A DNA stretch of 54,646 nucleotides from Pseudomonadota bacterium (GTDB taxonomy: Bacteria > Pseudomonadota > Gammaproteobacteria > Pseudomonadales > Pseudohongiellaceae): contig JAQBSZ010000026.1 in the NCBI GenBank assembly GCA_027623555.1, forward strand, positions 1-54,646, written 5' to 3'. Of this stretch, positions 10,602-20,227 are shown piece after piece. Position numbers and translations under genes: made by a program. Each line of letters starts with the position of its first letter. Position 1 is the first letter of the stretch. The notes under the pieces were generated by a model. It searched no databases and was not told the origin of the DNA. It was given only the letters and a program-made list of their open reading frames with translations.

Positions 10602-11885
10602 ATGGCGAAATTACAAGCAATCCGGGGAATGAATGACATTCTTCCCCAGCAGTCATTGAGTTGGCAGTACCTCGAGACAGTGTTTCAGCAAGTCGTCAGG
10701 CGTTGCGGTTATCAGGAGATTCGATTTCCAGTTCTGGAACACACAGAACTCTTCAAGCGCTCCATCGGTGAAGTCACCGACATCGTCGAAAAAGAAATGT
10801 ACAGCTTTGACGATCGTAATGGCGACAATTTGAGCCTGCGACCGGAAGGCACAGCCGGGTGTGTACGGGCCGCCGACCAGCATGGTCTGCTCTACAACCA
10901 GCAACAGCGACTCTGGTATGCCGGACCGATGTTTCGTCACGAACGCCCGCAGAAAGGTCGCTACCGGCAATTCCATCAATTCGGAGTGGAAGCCTTTGGC
11001 ATGGCGGGGCCAGATATTGACGCCGAAATTCTGCAGTTATCAGCCAGTCTCTGGCAGGAACTGGATCTTGGTGAGTATTTGACACTGGAGATCAACAATA
11101 TCGGCAGTGCTGAAGACCGCAAGCGTTACAGCATCGCGCTCTCTGAGTTTCTCCAGTTGCGAGTCGACCAGCTAGATGAGGATGCCCGCCAGCGCATGCA
11201 TACCAATCCGCTGCGCGTGTTGGACAGCAAGAGTCTGCAAGTACAGGAAGCGCTGCAGGGATGTCCACAGCTCGAAAGCTTCGTCAATGACGAGAGCAGA
11301 CAACATTACCAGCAACTGCAGGCCTTGCTTGGGTCAGCAGGGATCGAATTTCGAGAGAATCCTCGCCTGGTTCGCGGGCTCGATTACTATAACTTTTGTG
11401 TCTACGAATGGACAACCGATACTCTCGGTGCCCAGGGTGCAGTATGTGGTGGTGGCCGCTATGACTCTCTGGTTGAGATGTTGGGAGGCAAAGCGACGTT
11501 GGCTGCCGGCTTCGCCATCGGTGTCGAGCGGCTGGTGCTTATGTTGGAATCTCTGGACAAGATCCCTGCCGAGGCACGCCAGCCGATCGATATTTACCTC
11601 CTCGCGGTTGGTGACAACCTGGGTCAGCAGAGTCTTCAACTCGCCCAGCTACTGCGTGCTCACTATCCCCAATTAGGCATTGTGAGCCATTGTGGTGGTG
11701 GCAAATACAATAGTCAGTTGAAACGCGCGTTTAATTCTGGTGCGCGGCTGGCAGTTGTACTGGAGCGTGATGAACCTGGGAAGGAACTCCTTGGCAACGT
11801 AAAAATTCGCCGATTGGACGATTCCGCCGAATCGGAAACGGTTGAGATCACTGAAATAATCCCCAAACTGGCCGAATTTCTCTAA
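10602..11885 (+). CDS. hisS: Histidyl-tRNA synthetase
   Basis: Class II aminoacyl-tRNA synthetase charging tRNA-His. The 427-residue product has motif 2 FRHERPQKGRYRQFHQ, the histidine-specific LVRGLDYYNFCVYEW, motif 3 GFAIGVERLVLML and a C-terminal anticodon-binding domain. ATG 10602 gives the family N-terminus MAKLQAIRGMNDILP; the open frame extends upstream into ispG without homology. Lies 49 bases after ispG. Confidence 0.97.
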   Translation: MAKLQAIRGMNDILPQQSLSWQYLETVFQQVVRRCGYQEIRFPVLEHTELFKRSIGEVTDIVEKEMYSFDDRNGDNLSLRPEGTAGCVRAADQHGLLYNQQQRLWYAGPMFRHERPQKGRYRQFHQFGVEAFGMAGPDIDAEILQLSASLWQELDLGEYLTLEINNIGSAEDRKRYSIALSEFLQLRVDQLDEDARQRMHTNPLRVLDSKSLQVQEALQGCPQLESFVNDESRQHYQQLQALLGSAGIEFRENPRLVRGLDYYNFCVYEWTTDTLGAQGAVCGGGRYDSLVEMLGGKATLAAGFAIGVERLVLMLESLDKIPAEARQPIDIYLLAVGDNLGQQSLQLAQLLRAHYPQLGIVSHCGGGKYNSQLKRAFNSGARLAVVLERDEPGKELLGNVKIRRLDDSAESETVEITEIIPKLAEFL

Positions 11886-12008
11886 ATTTCAGGTAGCTAA
11901 GGCCCGATATTCGTGCCTCCGGGCACACAAACGGGTAGAATTAGCGCCCTTCGTTGGAACCAATCCAGGCATTTCCGATCAGAACGGTTGTAATAACAGG
12001 AGTAAGTC

Positions 12009-12677
12009 GTGGCAATTAACGCGGCAGAAGAAGAGAGTATTGAAGCTCTCAAGAAATGGTGGGATGAGAACGGCAAGCAATTGCTGCTATTTATTGTTGT
12101 TGTCTTTGCCAGCTATACCGGCTGGCTCGTGTGGCAAAACTCCCGGGCCGCAACGCTTGAGGCTGCCTCTGATCTCTATGAAGAGATCTTATCCCTGGCC
12201 ATCACTGAACCTGGGTTGCCGGTTACCGAACAGCAGAACCGCGAGATCCGGGCGCTTGCCGCGCAACTGAAGGCCGACTATGGGGATACTGTTTATGCCA
12301 TGTATGGCTCCCTGTTTGCCGCTCAGCAATTCATCGCCAACAAGGATCTTGACGGTGCTGAAGACACCCTGCAATGGATACTTGATAATGAGCAGGACGG
12401 CTTGTTCAGCAAGACAGAAGAAGGCTTGCTACTAACTGCGAACCTGCGACTCGGCAGGGTGATTCTGGCCAAGGGCGAGGCGGAACGCGCGCTAACCCTG
12501 GTGAACACCATCGATCCCAAGTCTTTTGAGGCGGGATTTTCCGAACTTCGCGGTGACATCTATGTCACGATGGGGAGGATAGTCGATGCGCGGGATGCTT
12601 ACATCGCTGCCCAGGAGGCAGGTTCGAATAGCGACGGCTTGCGCATGAAGCTGAATGATCTGTCGGACTCTATTTAG
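12009..12677 (+). CDS. yfgM: YfgM/ancillary SecYEG translocon subunit
   Basis: Inner-membrane protein with a TPR-like periplasmic domain, an ancillary SecYEG/PpiD partner in E. coli. The 222-residue product has a short acidic cytoplasmic N-terminus, one membrane helix (about 23-43) and a helical periplasmic part. The start is GTG 12009, preceded by AGGAG at 11998-12002. It sits between hisS and bamB, the conserved position. A 123-base gap from hisS may hold its own promoter. Confidence 0.9.
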   Translation: MAINAAEEESIEALKKWWDENGKQLLLFIVVVFASYTGWLVWQNSRAATLEAASDLYEEILSLAITEPGLPVTEQQNREIRALAAQLKADYGDTVYAMYGSLFAAQQFIANKDLDGAEDTLQWILDNEQDGLFSKTEEGLLLTANLRLGRVILAKGEAERALTLVNTIDPKSFEAGFSELRGDIYVTMGRIVDARDAYIAAQEAGSNSDGLRMKLNDLSDSI

Positions 12678-12697
12678 GAATTGACACGGTAATCATC

Positions 12698-13909
12698 ATG
12701 TTGTCTGAAACCCGCAGTAAAAGTTACTCAGCTACCGTCGTCTACCGGGCCGTATTCAGTTGCCTTTTGTTGTTCGGACTGAATTCCTGTAGCTCTATCA
12801 GCTGGAATCCGCTCAATTGGTTCGCCGATGATGAGGTGAACCCACCCACGGATCTGCAAACAATCCAGTCTGAGGTGACTCTGCGTAGTGTATGGAGTGT
12901 GAGCGTCGGCAATGGGCAGGGAGATAACTATACAAAGATTACTCCCGCCATCGATGGCGAGCTGATTTTCGCCGCCAGTGAGAATGGCAATATAGCTGCC
13001 ATAAACAGGCGTACCGGCGCGGTACTCTGGCGCAATCGTCTGCGCAGCACCATCATCACTGGTGGCTTAGGCGCGGGCGCTGGATTGGTGCTGTTTGGTA
13101 CTGAAGATGCCGAAGTGGTAGCGCTCAGTCAGGTCGATGGAGAAATTATTTGGCGCACGGCAGTTTCCAGTGAAGTACTGGCACCGCCACAAACCAATGG
13201 CGATGTGGTAGTAGCTCAGACTGTAGATGACAAGCTTGTGGCTCTTGATCGGGCAAGCGGAGTACAACGCTGGATTTATGAAGCAACACTGCCAGCATTA
13301 ACCTTGCGAGGCACCAGCAAGCCACTAATTACGCCCAATGGTAGGGTTATTGCCGGGTTCAGCAATGGCACGCTGATTTCGGTTGCTGCTGAAGATGGAG
13401 TCTGGCAGTGGGAAGAGCGGGTAGCAATTCCCGAGGGACAGTATGATATTGACCGTGTTATCGATGTAGATGGTGATCTCTTGCTTGATGGCAACCGGGT
13501 ACTGGCTTCCAGTTATCAGGGCAATCTCATGGCCTTCGACATCGCGACAGGTCGAATCGTCTGGGGGCGGGAGGCATCAAGTTATCATGGCATCGCACTG
13601 GGATTTGGTAATCTTTACTATTGTGATGACACCAGCCGCATCGTGGCCGTTCGTAACAATAGCAGTGAAGTGATTTGGGAAAATGAGGACCTGGCATATA
13701 GAGCCATCACCGCGCCCAGAGCATTCAATAACTATGTTGCCGTTGCAGATTTTGAGGGGTACCTGCATTTACTCTCCCAGATTGATGGGCGAATAGTGGG
13801 CAGAACCCGGATCGACAATGATGGGGTCAGGGCTAATCTTTTGTCTGTAAATGAAATGCTCTATGTTTTTGGTAATAGCGGCAGATTAACCGCGCTGTCC
13901 GTACAATAA
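12698..13909 (+). CDS. bamB: BamB outer-membrane assembly lipoprotein
   Basis: Lipoprotein subunit of the BAM complex; an eight-bladed beta-propeller that helps feed precursors to BamA. The 403-residue product has a signal peptide with lipobox FGLNSC (cysteine about residue 31), then PQQ-like blade repeats such as VALDRASGVQRW and MAFDIATGRIVW. Gene order yfgM-bamB-der confirms BamB over the unrelated quinoproteins elsewhere in the window, which carry cofactor and haem motifs that this protein lacks. Confidence 0.95.
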   Translation: MLSETRSKSYSATVVYRAVFSCLLLFGLNSCSSISWNPLNWFADDEVNPPTDLQTIQSEVTLRSVWSVSVGNGQGDNYTKITPAIDGELIFAASENGNIAAINRRTGAVLWRNRLRSTIITGGLGAGAGLVLFGTEDAEVVALSQVDGEIIWRTAVSSEVLAPPQTNGDVVVAQTVDDKLVALDRASGVQRWIYEATLPALTLRGTSKPLITPNGRVIAGFSNGTLISVAAEDGVWQWEERVAIPEGQYDIDRVIDVDGDLLLDGNRVLASSYQGNLMAFDIATGRIVWGREASSYHGIALGFGNLYYCDDTSRIVAVRNNSSEVIWENEDLAYRAITAPRAFNNYVAVADFEGYLHLLSQIDGRIVGRTRIDNDGVRANLLSVNEMLYVFGNSGRLTALSVQ

Positions 13910-13977
13910 ATTCAGAAAATCTTCGATCACACTATAGAAGGTCGAAGCAGTCTTCTTCCACACAGGCTCCTTAAACC

Positions 13978-15378
13978 ATGAGGCCAGTCATCGCCCTCGT
14001 TGGACGTCCCAATGTCGGCAAGTCCACACTCTTTAATCGATTGACGCGTTCTCGCGACGCCATCGTTGCGAACATCCCGGGGCTTACCCGCGATCGGCAG
14101 TACGGTGGGGGCAGTGTCGACGGTAAATCCTTCATCGCTATCGATACAGGAGGTATTACCGGTTACGAAGACGGTATCGATTTCAAGATGGCTGCCCAAT
14201 CCCTGCTAGCCATCGATGAGGCGACTATCTGCCTGTTCCTGGTAGATGCCCGCGACGGATTGACGCCGGACGATAGCAAAATTGTCGATTATCTTCGTAA
14301 GCACAACAAACAAAGCTACCTGCTTGTAAACAAGGTTGATGGACTCGACCCCGATCAGGCCATGGCGGAATTCTATTCCCTGGGCATGGCAGAGGTATTT
14401 CCGGTCACGGCCACCCAGGGGCGCGGTGTCACGAGCATGCTCACCGCTGTGCTCAAGGGAGTGGCTCCGGATATTGACGAGGATGCAGCCACAGCCGAGG
14501 AAGCCGGCATCAAGATAGCGATTGCCGGTCGGCCCAACGTGGGCAAGTCCACCCTGGTCAATCGCATGCTTGGCGAGGATCGTGTCGTGGTTTTCGATCA
14601 GCCGGGCACTACGAGAGATAGCGTCTATATACCCTTCGAGAGAAGGGGTAAGAGATACACGCTTATCGACACGGCCGGAATCCGGAAACGAGGCAAGACA
14701 ACGGAGACCGTAGAGAAATTTTCAGTTGTCAAGTCATTGCAGGCGATCCAGGATGCCAACGTGGTAGTACTGCTGGCCGACGCTCGCGAGGGCATAGTCG
14801 AGCAGGATTTGCACCTGCTGGGCTATGTTGTCGAAACCGGCAGGGCACTGGTGATTGCCATCAATAAGTGGGACGGCATGGAGGAGGGAGAGAAGGACTG
14901 GATCAAATCCGAGATCAGAAGGCGCTTCACGTTCGTCGATTTCGCCAAGATTCATTTCATATCTGCCCTGCATGGCACTGCCGTAGGTGACCTGTACAAA
15001 TCGATTCATAAAGCCTATGACTCTGCAAACATGAAATTGACTACCCACCGGCTCACTCAGTTACTCCAGGATGCGATCGCCGATCATGCTCCACCCATAG
15101 TAAATGGTCGCCGAATCCAGCTGCGCTATGCTCACGCGGGCGGGCAGAACCCTCCGATAATTGTGATTCACGGCAAGCAGACCAGCAAACTGCCCGGCCA
15201 TTACAGCCGCTACCTGGAAAAAACCTTTCGGAAGAGTTTAAAGTTGGAAGGAACACCTGTGCGCATTGAATTGCGCAGTGACGATAATCCTTTTGTAAAA
15301 GGTGAGGAAAATCTCAATCAGAAGCAGGTAGCGAGAAAACGCCGAATTAAGAAAAATCGCAAACAAATAGAACGCTAA
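13978..15378 (+). CDS. der: Ribosome-biogenesis GTPase Der
   Basis: Essential GTPase acting in 50S subunit maturation. The 466-residue product has two tandem G domains: first [14 protein letters not shown] and NKVD, second [24 protein letters not shown] and NKWD, followed by a KH-like C-terminal domain and a basic tail rich in Lys/Arg. Full length. Lies 68 bases after bamB and seven bases before a PLP dehydratase gene, with which it may be co-transcribed. Confidence 0.97.
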   Translation: MRPVIALVGRPNVGKSTLFNRLTRSRDAIVANIPGLTRDRQYGGGSVDGKSFIAIDTGGITGYEDGIDFKMAAQSLLAIDEATICLFLVDARDGLTPDDSKIVDYLRKHNKQSYLLVNKVDGLDPDQAMAEFYSLGMAEVFPVTATQGRGVTSMLTAVLKGVAPDIDEDAATAEEAGIKIAIAGRPNVGKSTLVNRMLGEDRVVVFDQPGTTRDSVYIPFERRGKRYTLIDTAGIRKRGKTTETVEKFSVVKSLQAIQDANVVVLLADAREGIVEQDLHLLGYVVETGRALVIAINKWDGMEEGEKDWIKSEIRRRFTFVDFAKIHFISALHGTAVGDLYKSIHKAYDSANMKLTTHRLTQLLQDAIADHAPPIVNGRRIQLRYAHAGGQNPPIIVIHGKQTSKLPGHYSRYLEKTFRKSLKLEGTPVRIELRSDDNPFVKGEENLNQKQVARKRRIKKNRKQIER

Positions 15379-15384
15379 GAACTT

Positions 15385-16371
15385 ATGAGTATCACTATTG
15401 AACATATCCGGCAAGCCGCGGCACGTCTCGAAGGGATTGCGATCAGAACGCCCTTGTTACAGAACAAAATTTTGAATGAACGCTTGAATGCACAGGTGTT
15501 TATCAAGCCAGAGTGCCTGCAACACATCGGTGCCTTCAAATTTCGCGGTGCCTATAATCGCCTGAGTCAACTCAATGAAGCGCAACACGCACTCGGAGTG
15601 GTCGCATTCTCATCGGGAAACCACGCCCAGGGTGTCGCGCTGGCAGCCAGGATGTTGGGGATGAAGGCGACGATCGTCATGCCCAGCGATGCACCGGCGC
15701 TGAAACTGGAAGGCACTAAACAGCTAGGCGCTCAAGTGCGCCCCTATGATCGAAAGACCGAATCCCGTGAAGAGATAGCGGCCGAGATTGCTGCTAACAC
15801 GGGTGCGACTTTGGTACCGGCATTCGACGATGCGGACATCATCGCCGGTCAGGGCACTTGCGGTCTGGAAATCATGGAGCAATTAGCTGCGCTCGGTAAG
15901 CAGCCAAACCTTGTGCTCGCTCCCTGCGGCGGTGGTGGCTTGATGGCGGGTGTCAGCAGTGCGGTGAAGGCATTGTCTCCTGACACATCGGTCTACGGTG
16001 TTGAACAAGAGAATTACGATGATCATTTCCTGTCCAGGCAGGCAGGAAAACGAGTGAAGGTTGATGGCAGCATTCCCACGCTGTGTGATGCGTTGATGGC
16101 CACGACTCCTGGAGAACTAACCTGGTCCATTAATAGCAGGACTGTGGATGACTTTATAGTGGTAACCGAAGACGAGATCGTGTTCGCTATTTCATTTGCG
16201 TTTCGCTACCTGAAACTGGTTGTGGAACCCGGAGGGGTGGTACCGCTGGCGGCACTCCTGGCCAACAAGCTGGATGTGAAGCGCGCTACGGTGGCGATAG
16301 TTCTCTCCGGTGGCAATATTGACAGCAAAACCTTCGCAAGCTGCCTGCAGAAGTATCCATCTCCCCACTAA
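15385..16371 (+). CDS. Threonine/serine dehydratase, short PLP form
   Basis: Fold-type II PLP enzyme, most likely a threonine or serine dehydratase (2-oxobutyrate or pyruvate plus ammonia) or a serine racemase-like enzyme. The 328 residues have the PLP lysine in AFKFRGAYN, the SSGNHAQG loop and the glycine-rich PCGGGGLMAG phosphate site. It has no C-terminal ACT regulatory domain, so it is the short, catabolic-like type rather than full-length biosynthetic IlvA. Starts seven bases after der. Confidence 0.85.
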   Translation: MSITIEHIRQAAARLEGIAIRTPLLQNKILNERLNAQVFIKPECLQHIGAFKFRGAYNRLSQLNEAQHALGVVAFSSGNHAQGVALAARMLGMKATIVMPSDAPALKLEGTKQLGAQVRPYDRKTESREEIAAEIAANTGATLVPAFDDADIIAGQGTCGLEIMEQLAALGKQPNLVLAPCGGGGLMAGVSSAVKALSPDTSVYGVEQENYDDHFLSRQAGKRVKVDGSIPTLCDALMATTPGELTWSINSRTVDDFIVVTEDEIVFAISFAFRYLKLVVEPGGVVPLAALLANKLDVKRATVAIVLSGGNIDSKTFASCLQKYPSPH

Positions 16372-16414
16372 GCCGCATTTCAGCAGTGCGCATTTTTACG
16401 GAGCAAATGTGACT

Positions 16415-17863
16415 ATGACAGCTTTCAGATCCTTTATTTCATTCGTATTAGTTATAACGACTGCCTTGTTATCCCTGGCCGTGTTAGCCCAGGACGAAGA
16501 GCAATGCAGCGCGACACTGCAGTGTGAGTCTTCCTGGCTAAGTCTGAGCGACGCACAGCGCACGGCCGTGTTTGAGTTCGCAGAAGACTACAAGGCATTT
16601 ATTCACTTGGCTCGCACGGAACTAAGTTTCGTTGTAGAGGCTATAGCGTTTGCCGAAGAAAATGGATTCGAACGCCTCACCGCAACGACTCGCTTGACAG
16701 CGGGTACCCGTATCTTCGAGGTGAATCGCGATCGCACGATCAGCCTGATCGTGATCGGGCAGGAATCCATGCGTGAAGGCTTTCATGTCATCGGTTCACA
16801 TATCGATTCCCCGCGCCTGGACTTGAAAGGCCGTCCTCTGTATGAAAAGAACGAATTTGCGCTGTTCCAGACTAATTATCACGGCGGGCTCAAGTATCAC
16901 CAATGGACCAACTTACCGCTGGCTCTGATGGGGCGCATTGACAAGAAGGACGGCAGCACCGTTTCGGTGTCGGTCGGGCTGAATCCGGAGGATCCCGTAT
17001 TCATGATTCCCGAACTGTCTCCGCATGTGGATCGGGAGCGCAATTCGCAGTCCCTGGGTGATTTTATTGGTCCTGAAGACCTCGATCCGGTGATCGCGCA
17101 TATCCCCGGGCAGGATACCGATGTCATCGAGCAAGTGCTGGTATTGCTGAATCAACAATACGGTATCACTCGCGCCGACCTGGTATCGGCGGAGCTTGCC
17201 CTGGTGCCAGCTGGGCCGCCGCGCGACATGGGCTTCGACCGCGGACTGATTACTGCCTACGGTCAGGATGATCGTCTGGCCTCCTATGCGGCGATGCGAG
17301 CGATCGCTGAGATCCCGAATCCGCAGAAGACCACTATGGCCTTTCTGGTCGACAATGAAGAAGTTGGTAATCGGAACAATACCGGAGCCCGGTCGGAGCA
17401 TTTTGCTGATCTGTTATCTCGCCTGTTATATGCCGAGCTGGGAGAGGCTTACCGGGAACCGATGTTTCGCAATGCCCTGCGCAATACCCGTTTCGTTTCC
17501 ATCGATGTAAACCCGGGCGTAAATCCGATGAACCCGGGTGCCTGGGAATTGGGTAACGCACCGAAGCTGGGTTACGGAGTGAATCTGAAGCTGTACGGTC
17601 AGGGCAACAACGCGAATTCCGAATTCGTGGCCTGGACTCGACAGTTGCTCGACAGCAACGGCGTGCCCTGGCAGACGAGTACCTATAAAGTTGGCAGTGC
17701 CGGTGGAGGTACCATCGGCGGTGAATTCTCCAGCCAGAACATCGAAGTCATCGATTTTGGCGTACCGCTTCTGTCGATCCACACTCCCTTCGCCGTGAGC
17801 TCAAAGGTTGATATTTACAATCTTTATCGGGCGGCCCTGGCCTTCTATGCATTTCAGGATTAA
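16415..17863 (+). CDS. Exported M18-family aminopeptidase
   Basis: Zinc aminopeptidase of family M18 (aspartyl aminopeptidase type). Zinc and catalytic motifs are visible in order: GSHIDSPRLDLKG, YGQDDRLASYAA, VDNEEVGNRNNTGARS, SIDVNPG and SIHTPFAVSSK. The 482-residue form begins MTAFRSFISFVLVITTALLS, a clear Sec signal peptide ending near AVLAQ, so the enzyme should be periplasmic or secreted; most M18 enzymes are cytosolic. GGAG at 16400-16403 would suit GTG 16409 (two codons upstream) slightly better than ATG 16415. The longer open frame from 16310 overlaps the dehydratase and is not supported. Confidence 0.85.
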   Translation: MTAFRSFISFVLVITTALLSLAVLAQDEEQCSATLQCESSWLSLSDAQRTAVFEFAEDYKAFIHLARTELSFVVEAIAFAEENGFERLTATTRLTAGTRIFEVNRDRTISLIVIGQESMREGFHVIGSHIDSPRLDLKGRPLYEKNEFALFQTNYHGGLKYHQWTNLPLALMGRIDKKDGSTVSVSVGLNPEDPVFMIPELSPHVDRERNSQSLGDFIGPEDLDPVIAHIPGQDTDVIEQVLVLLNQQYGITRADLVSAELALVPAGPPRDMGFDRGLITAYGQDDRLASYAAMRAIAEIPNPQKTTMAFLVDNEEVGNRNNTGARSEHFADLLSRLLYAELGEAYREPMFRNALRNTRFVSIDVNPGVNPMNPGAWELGNAPKLGYGVNLKLYGQGNNANSEFVAWTRQLLDSNGVPWQTSTYKVGSAGGGTIGGEFSSQNIEVIDFGVPLLSIHTPFAVSSKVDIYNLYRAALAFYAFQD

Positions 17864-17869
17864 CGCGGG

Positions 17870-18853
17870 GTGAATGATTCACTTCACGAATCTGCTGCGT
17901 CGCCGGCACAAATAAGTTACCAGCACCTGGGATTCGGAATTACCTGCATCGACACGCTATTGCATCGACCCGGGCTGGCTTGCTGCTACCTGATCGAACA
18001 TGAAGGCATGGCGGGATTTATCGATACCGGTACGAATAATTCGATTCCCATCCTGCTGGAAGTGTTGAGGCGCAAAGGCATTTCCAGGGAGCGAGTCGCC
18101 TATATAATGCCAACCCATGTCCATCTGGATCATGCTGGGGGTTGCGGTGGATTGATGCAGGAGTTCCCCAATGCTGAGCTGCTCGTTCATCCACGCGGTG
18201 CTCGCCACCTGATCGACCCCGCCCGATTGGTGCAGGGTTCCCTGAAAGTATACGGACCAGCCGACTTGGCTGACAAGTTCGGTGAGTTGCTTCCGGTTGC
18301 TTCTGATCGCGTCAGAGAAATGCCTGATGAGAGCGAGCTGGATTTTAATGGCCGCAAGCTGCTCTTCCTGGATACGCCCGGTCACGCCAGGCATCACTAC
18401 TGCCTATATGATGAACTGAGCCAGGGTGTCTTCACGGGAGATTCGTTTGGTGCCAGTTATCCGGAGTTAAATTCTGGTCGGGCACGCTTCATATTTCCTC
18501 CCAGTACACCCGTGCAATTTGATCCGCCAGTATGGATTGCAACACTGGATCGGTTAATGAGTTTCAAACCGTCCAGGATTTTCGTCACCCACTTTGGTAT
18601 GCATGAAGAAGTTGATGTGCTCGGAGAGCAATTAAAACGGGGAATCAAGGATTACGCAGATACGGCACTGGAGTTTGTCGCTGCGGAAAATCGTGAAGAG
18701 CGGATTTGTCAGGCTATTCTGCAAGCCAGCATTAATTATCTGCTGGATCAGCACTGTGGTTTAGATGTGCCTGCAATCAAGCAATTGATCCAGCTTGATA
18801 TGGAGCTCAATGCCAAGGGTCTGGAGCACTGGCTGGTGACCCAGGAATCGTAG
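17870..18853 (+). CDS. MBL-fold metallohydrolase
   Basis: Metallo-beta-lactamase-fold hydrolase of unknown substrate, no signal peptide. The 327-residue protein has the metal motif THVHLDHAGG (about residue 79), further ligands in DTPGHARHH, TGDSFG and the late THFG. Resembles glyoxalase II-like MBL hydrolases in bacteria but with a C-terminal helical extension of about 90 residues. Starts at GTG 17870, seven bases after the M18 peptidase gene stop, so probably the same transcript. Confidence 0.82.
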   Translation: MNDSLHESAASPAQISYQHLGFGITCIDTLLHRPGLACCYLIEHEGMAGFIDTGTNNSIPILLEVLRRKGISRERVAYIMPTHVHLDHAGGCGGLMQEFPNAELLVHPRGARHLIDPARLVQGSLKVYGPADLADKFGELLPVASDRVREMPDESELDFNGRKLLFLDTPGHARHHYCLYDELSQGVFTGDSFGASYPELNSGRARFIFPPSTPVQFDPPVWIATLDRLMSFKPSRIFVTHFGMHEEVDVLGEQLKRGIKDYADTALEFVAAENREERICQAILQASINYLLDQHCGLDVPAIKQLIQLDMELNAKGLEHWLVTQES

Positions 18854-18887
18854 TGAATTGGCAGAGATTTCGATTTTCTATCTAAGT

Positions 18888-19385
18888 TCAGGAATTCTGT
18901 TTCATCTTTTCCTTGTGTTTCTCCCGTCGCCGTTCAGCTAGCCAGTAGTCCGCACTAACCGGACCAGGACCAAATGTAAACAGGATCAAGTAGGTGAGAA
19001 AGTACATCGCCGCCAGTTCGCCGTTGTTCAGGGTAGGAAACCAGGCAATATGGGCAATCAAATAGGCCATCAACATATTCAACATGGCGACAAACGCAAT
19101 AAGATGAGCCCATAAACCGACTAAAATCAGCAGACCTCCAAACAGCTCGATGCTCCCTGCCAGAAACAGTGCATTTACTTCAAATGGCATTGGAAATGAA
19201 ATTACGTCGCCGATATTCACAGTAGTAATGCCTCCACCCATAAATGGTTGTGGATTCTCACCGAAAAGTTTGCCATATCCATGGGTCATATACATCGCGG
19301 AAACTAACACACGAAATAGGGTCCAGCTGGCATCCTGTGATTTTTCGCCGAATCGTCCGAATAAATTATTTATTTTGTAGATCAT
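18888..19385 (-). CDS. DoxX-family membrane protein
   Basis: Integral membrane protein with about four helices. The 165 residues contain the DoxX signature region MTHGYGKLFG and FLAGSIELFGGLLILVGLW. Family members are linked to quinone-dependent redox reactions or oxidative stress, but substrate cannot be read from sequence. AGGAGAAAA precedes the ATG. Lone gene, convergent with the MBL gene and divergent from the amidotransferase gene. Confidence 0.85.
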   Translation of the reverse strand: MIYKINNLFGRFGEKSQDASWTLFRVLVSAMYMTHGYGKLFGENPQPFMGGGITTVNIGDVISFPMPFEVNALFLAGSIELFGGLLILVGLWAHLIAFVAMLNMLMAYLIAHIAWFPTLNNGELAAMYFLTYLILFTFGPGPVSADYWLAERRREKHKEKMKQNS

Positions 19386-19500
19386 CTATTTTCTCCTGAA
19401 ATCAGAAATTTCCTGCCTTCAGATTATTATTAGTGCAAAATGGCGAGCTTGTTTGTTAATTTGTAAGCTCAGCCGAGTATTCTACTCAGGTAATCGCAAT

Positions 19501-20223
19501 TTGGCTAAGAAGTTTCTCATAATCAAAGTTGGCAACACGGTTGAATCTTTGCTCGATCAGGGCTGTGATTTTGAGGATTGGTTTATTGCAGGATTAGGGC
19601 TGGAACCTGGTGAGGTCCTGGTCTGCTCCTTGCATCTCGGAGAATCACTCCCCCCAATCGACTCAGTGCTCGGTATCGTTATCACAGGATCCGCAGCTTA
19701 TGTCACCGAAGAAGAACCCTGGAATTTCATCGGTGCTGACTTTATCCGGGTAGCGCATCAGCGTGCTATTCCCATGCTGGGTGTGTGTTACGGCCATCAA
19801 CTCATTGCCTGGACCTTCGGTGGACGCGTTGACTTCCACCCGGAAGGCAGGGAGATCGGGACCGTGTCTATCCGATTAACTGCCGCTGGGAAGGAAGACG
19901 CTTTACTGGGTGAATTGCCCGACCCTTTTATTGCCCAGGCATCACATAAGCAATCGGTCATGCAACTTCCGGACGGGGCCGTGCACCTGGCGGCAAATGA
20001 ATTCGATGTGCATCATGCTTTTCGACTGGGCACCAGCACCTGGGGTGTCCAGTTTCACCCGGAATTTGATGACGATATAATTCGCGCTTATCTGCTGGAG
20101 CGTCGAGAGACATTGTTGGCAGAAGGGCTGGATGTAGAAGCATTGTTGAATGCCGTAGCACCGACACCCCAGGCCGGTGCCCTGCTGCGGAGTTTCGCCC
20201 GCTTCGCACAAAATTTAGTCTGA
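19501..20223 (+). CDS. Class I glutamine amidotransferase (GMP synthase-like)
   Basis: Stand-alone class I GATase. The nucleophile elbow GVCYGHQLIAW (Cys about residue 99) and the C-terminal GVQFHPEFD (His of the triad) are present. There is no synthase domain, so it is not GuaA; homologues are annotated as GMP-synthase-like amidotransferases of uncertain substrate, some acting on gamma-glutamyl compounds. TTG 19501 (LAKKFLIIKVGNT) is preferred since homology begins there; the frame is open to TTG 19453, which would add 16 residues. Confidence 0.82.
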   Translation: MAKKFLIIKVGNTVESLLDQGCDFEDWFIAGLGLEPGEVLVCSLHLGESLPPIDSVLGIVITGSAAYVTEEEPWNFIGADFIRVAHQRAIPMLGVCYGHQLIAWTFGGRVDFHPEGREIGTVSIRLTAAGKEDALLGELPDPFIAQASHKQSVMQLPDGAVHLAANEFDVHHAFRLGTSTWGVQFHPEFDDDIIRAYLLERRETLLAEGLDVEALLNAVAPTPQAGALLRSFARFAQNLV

Positions 20224-20227
20224 GGCC

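Noticed and set aside
10022..10639. 205-codon minus-strand open frame opposite ispG
   Set aside because: Lies across a conserved gene on the other strand and resembles nothing.
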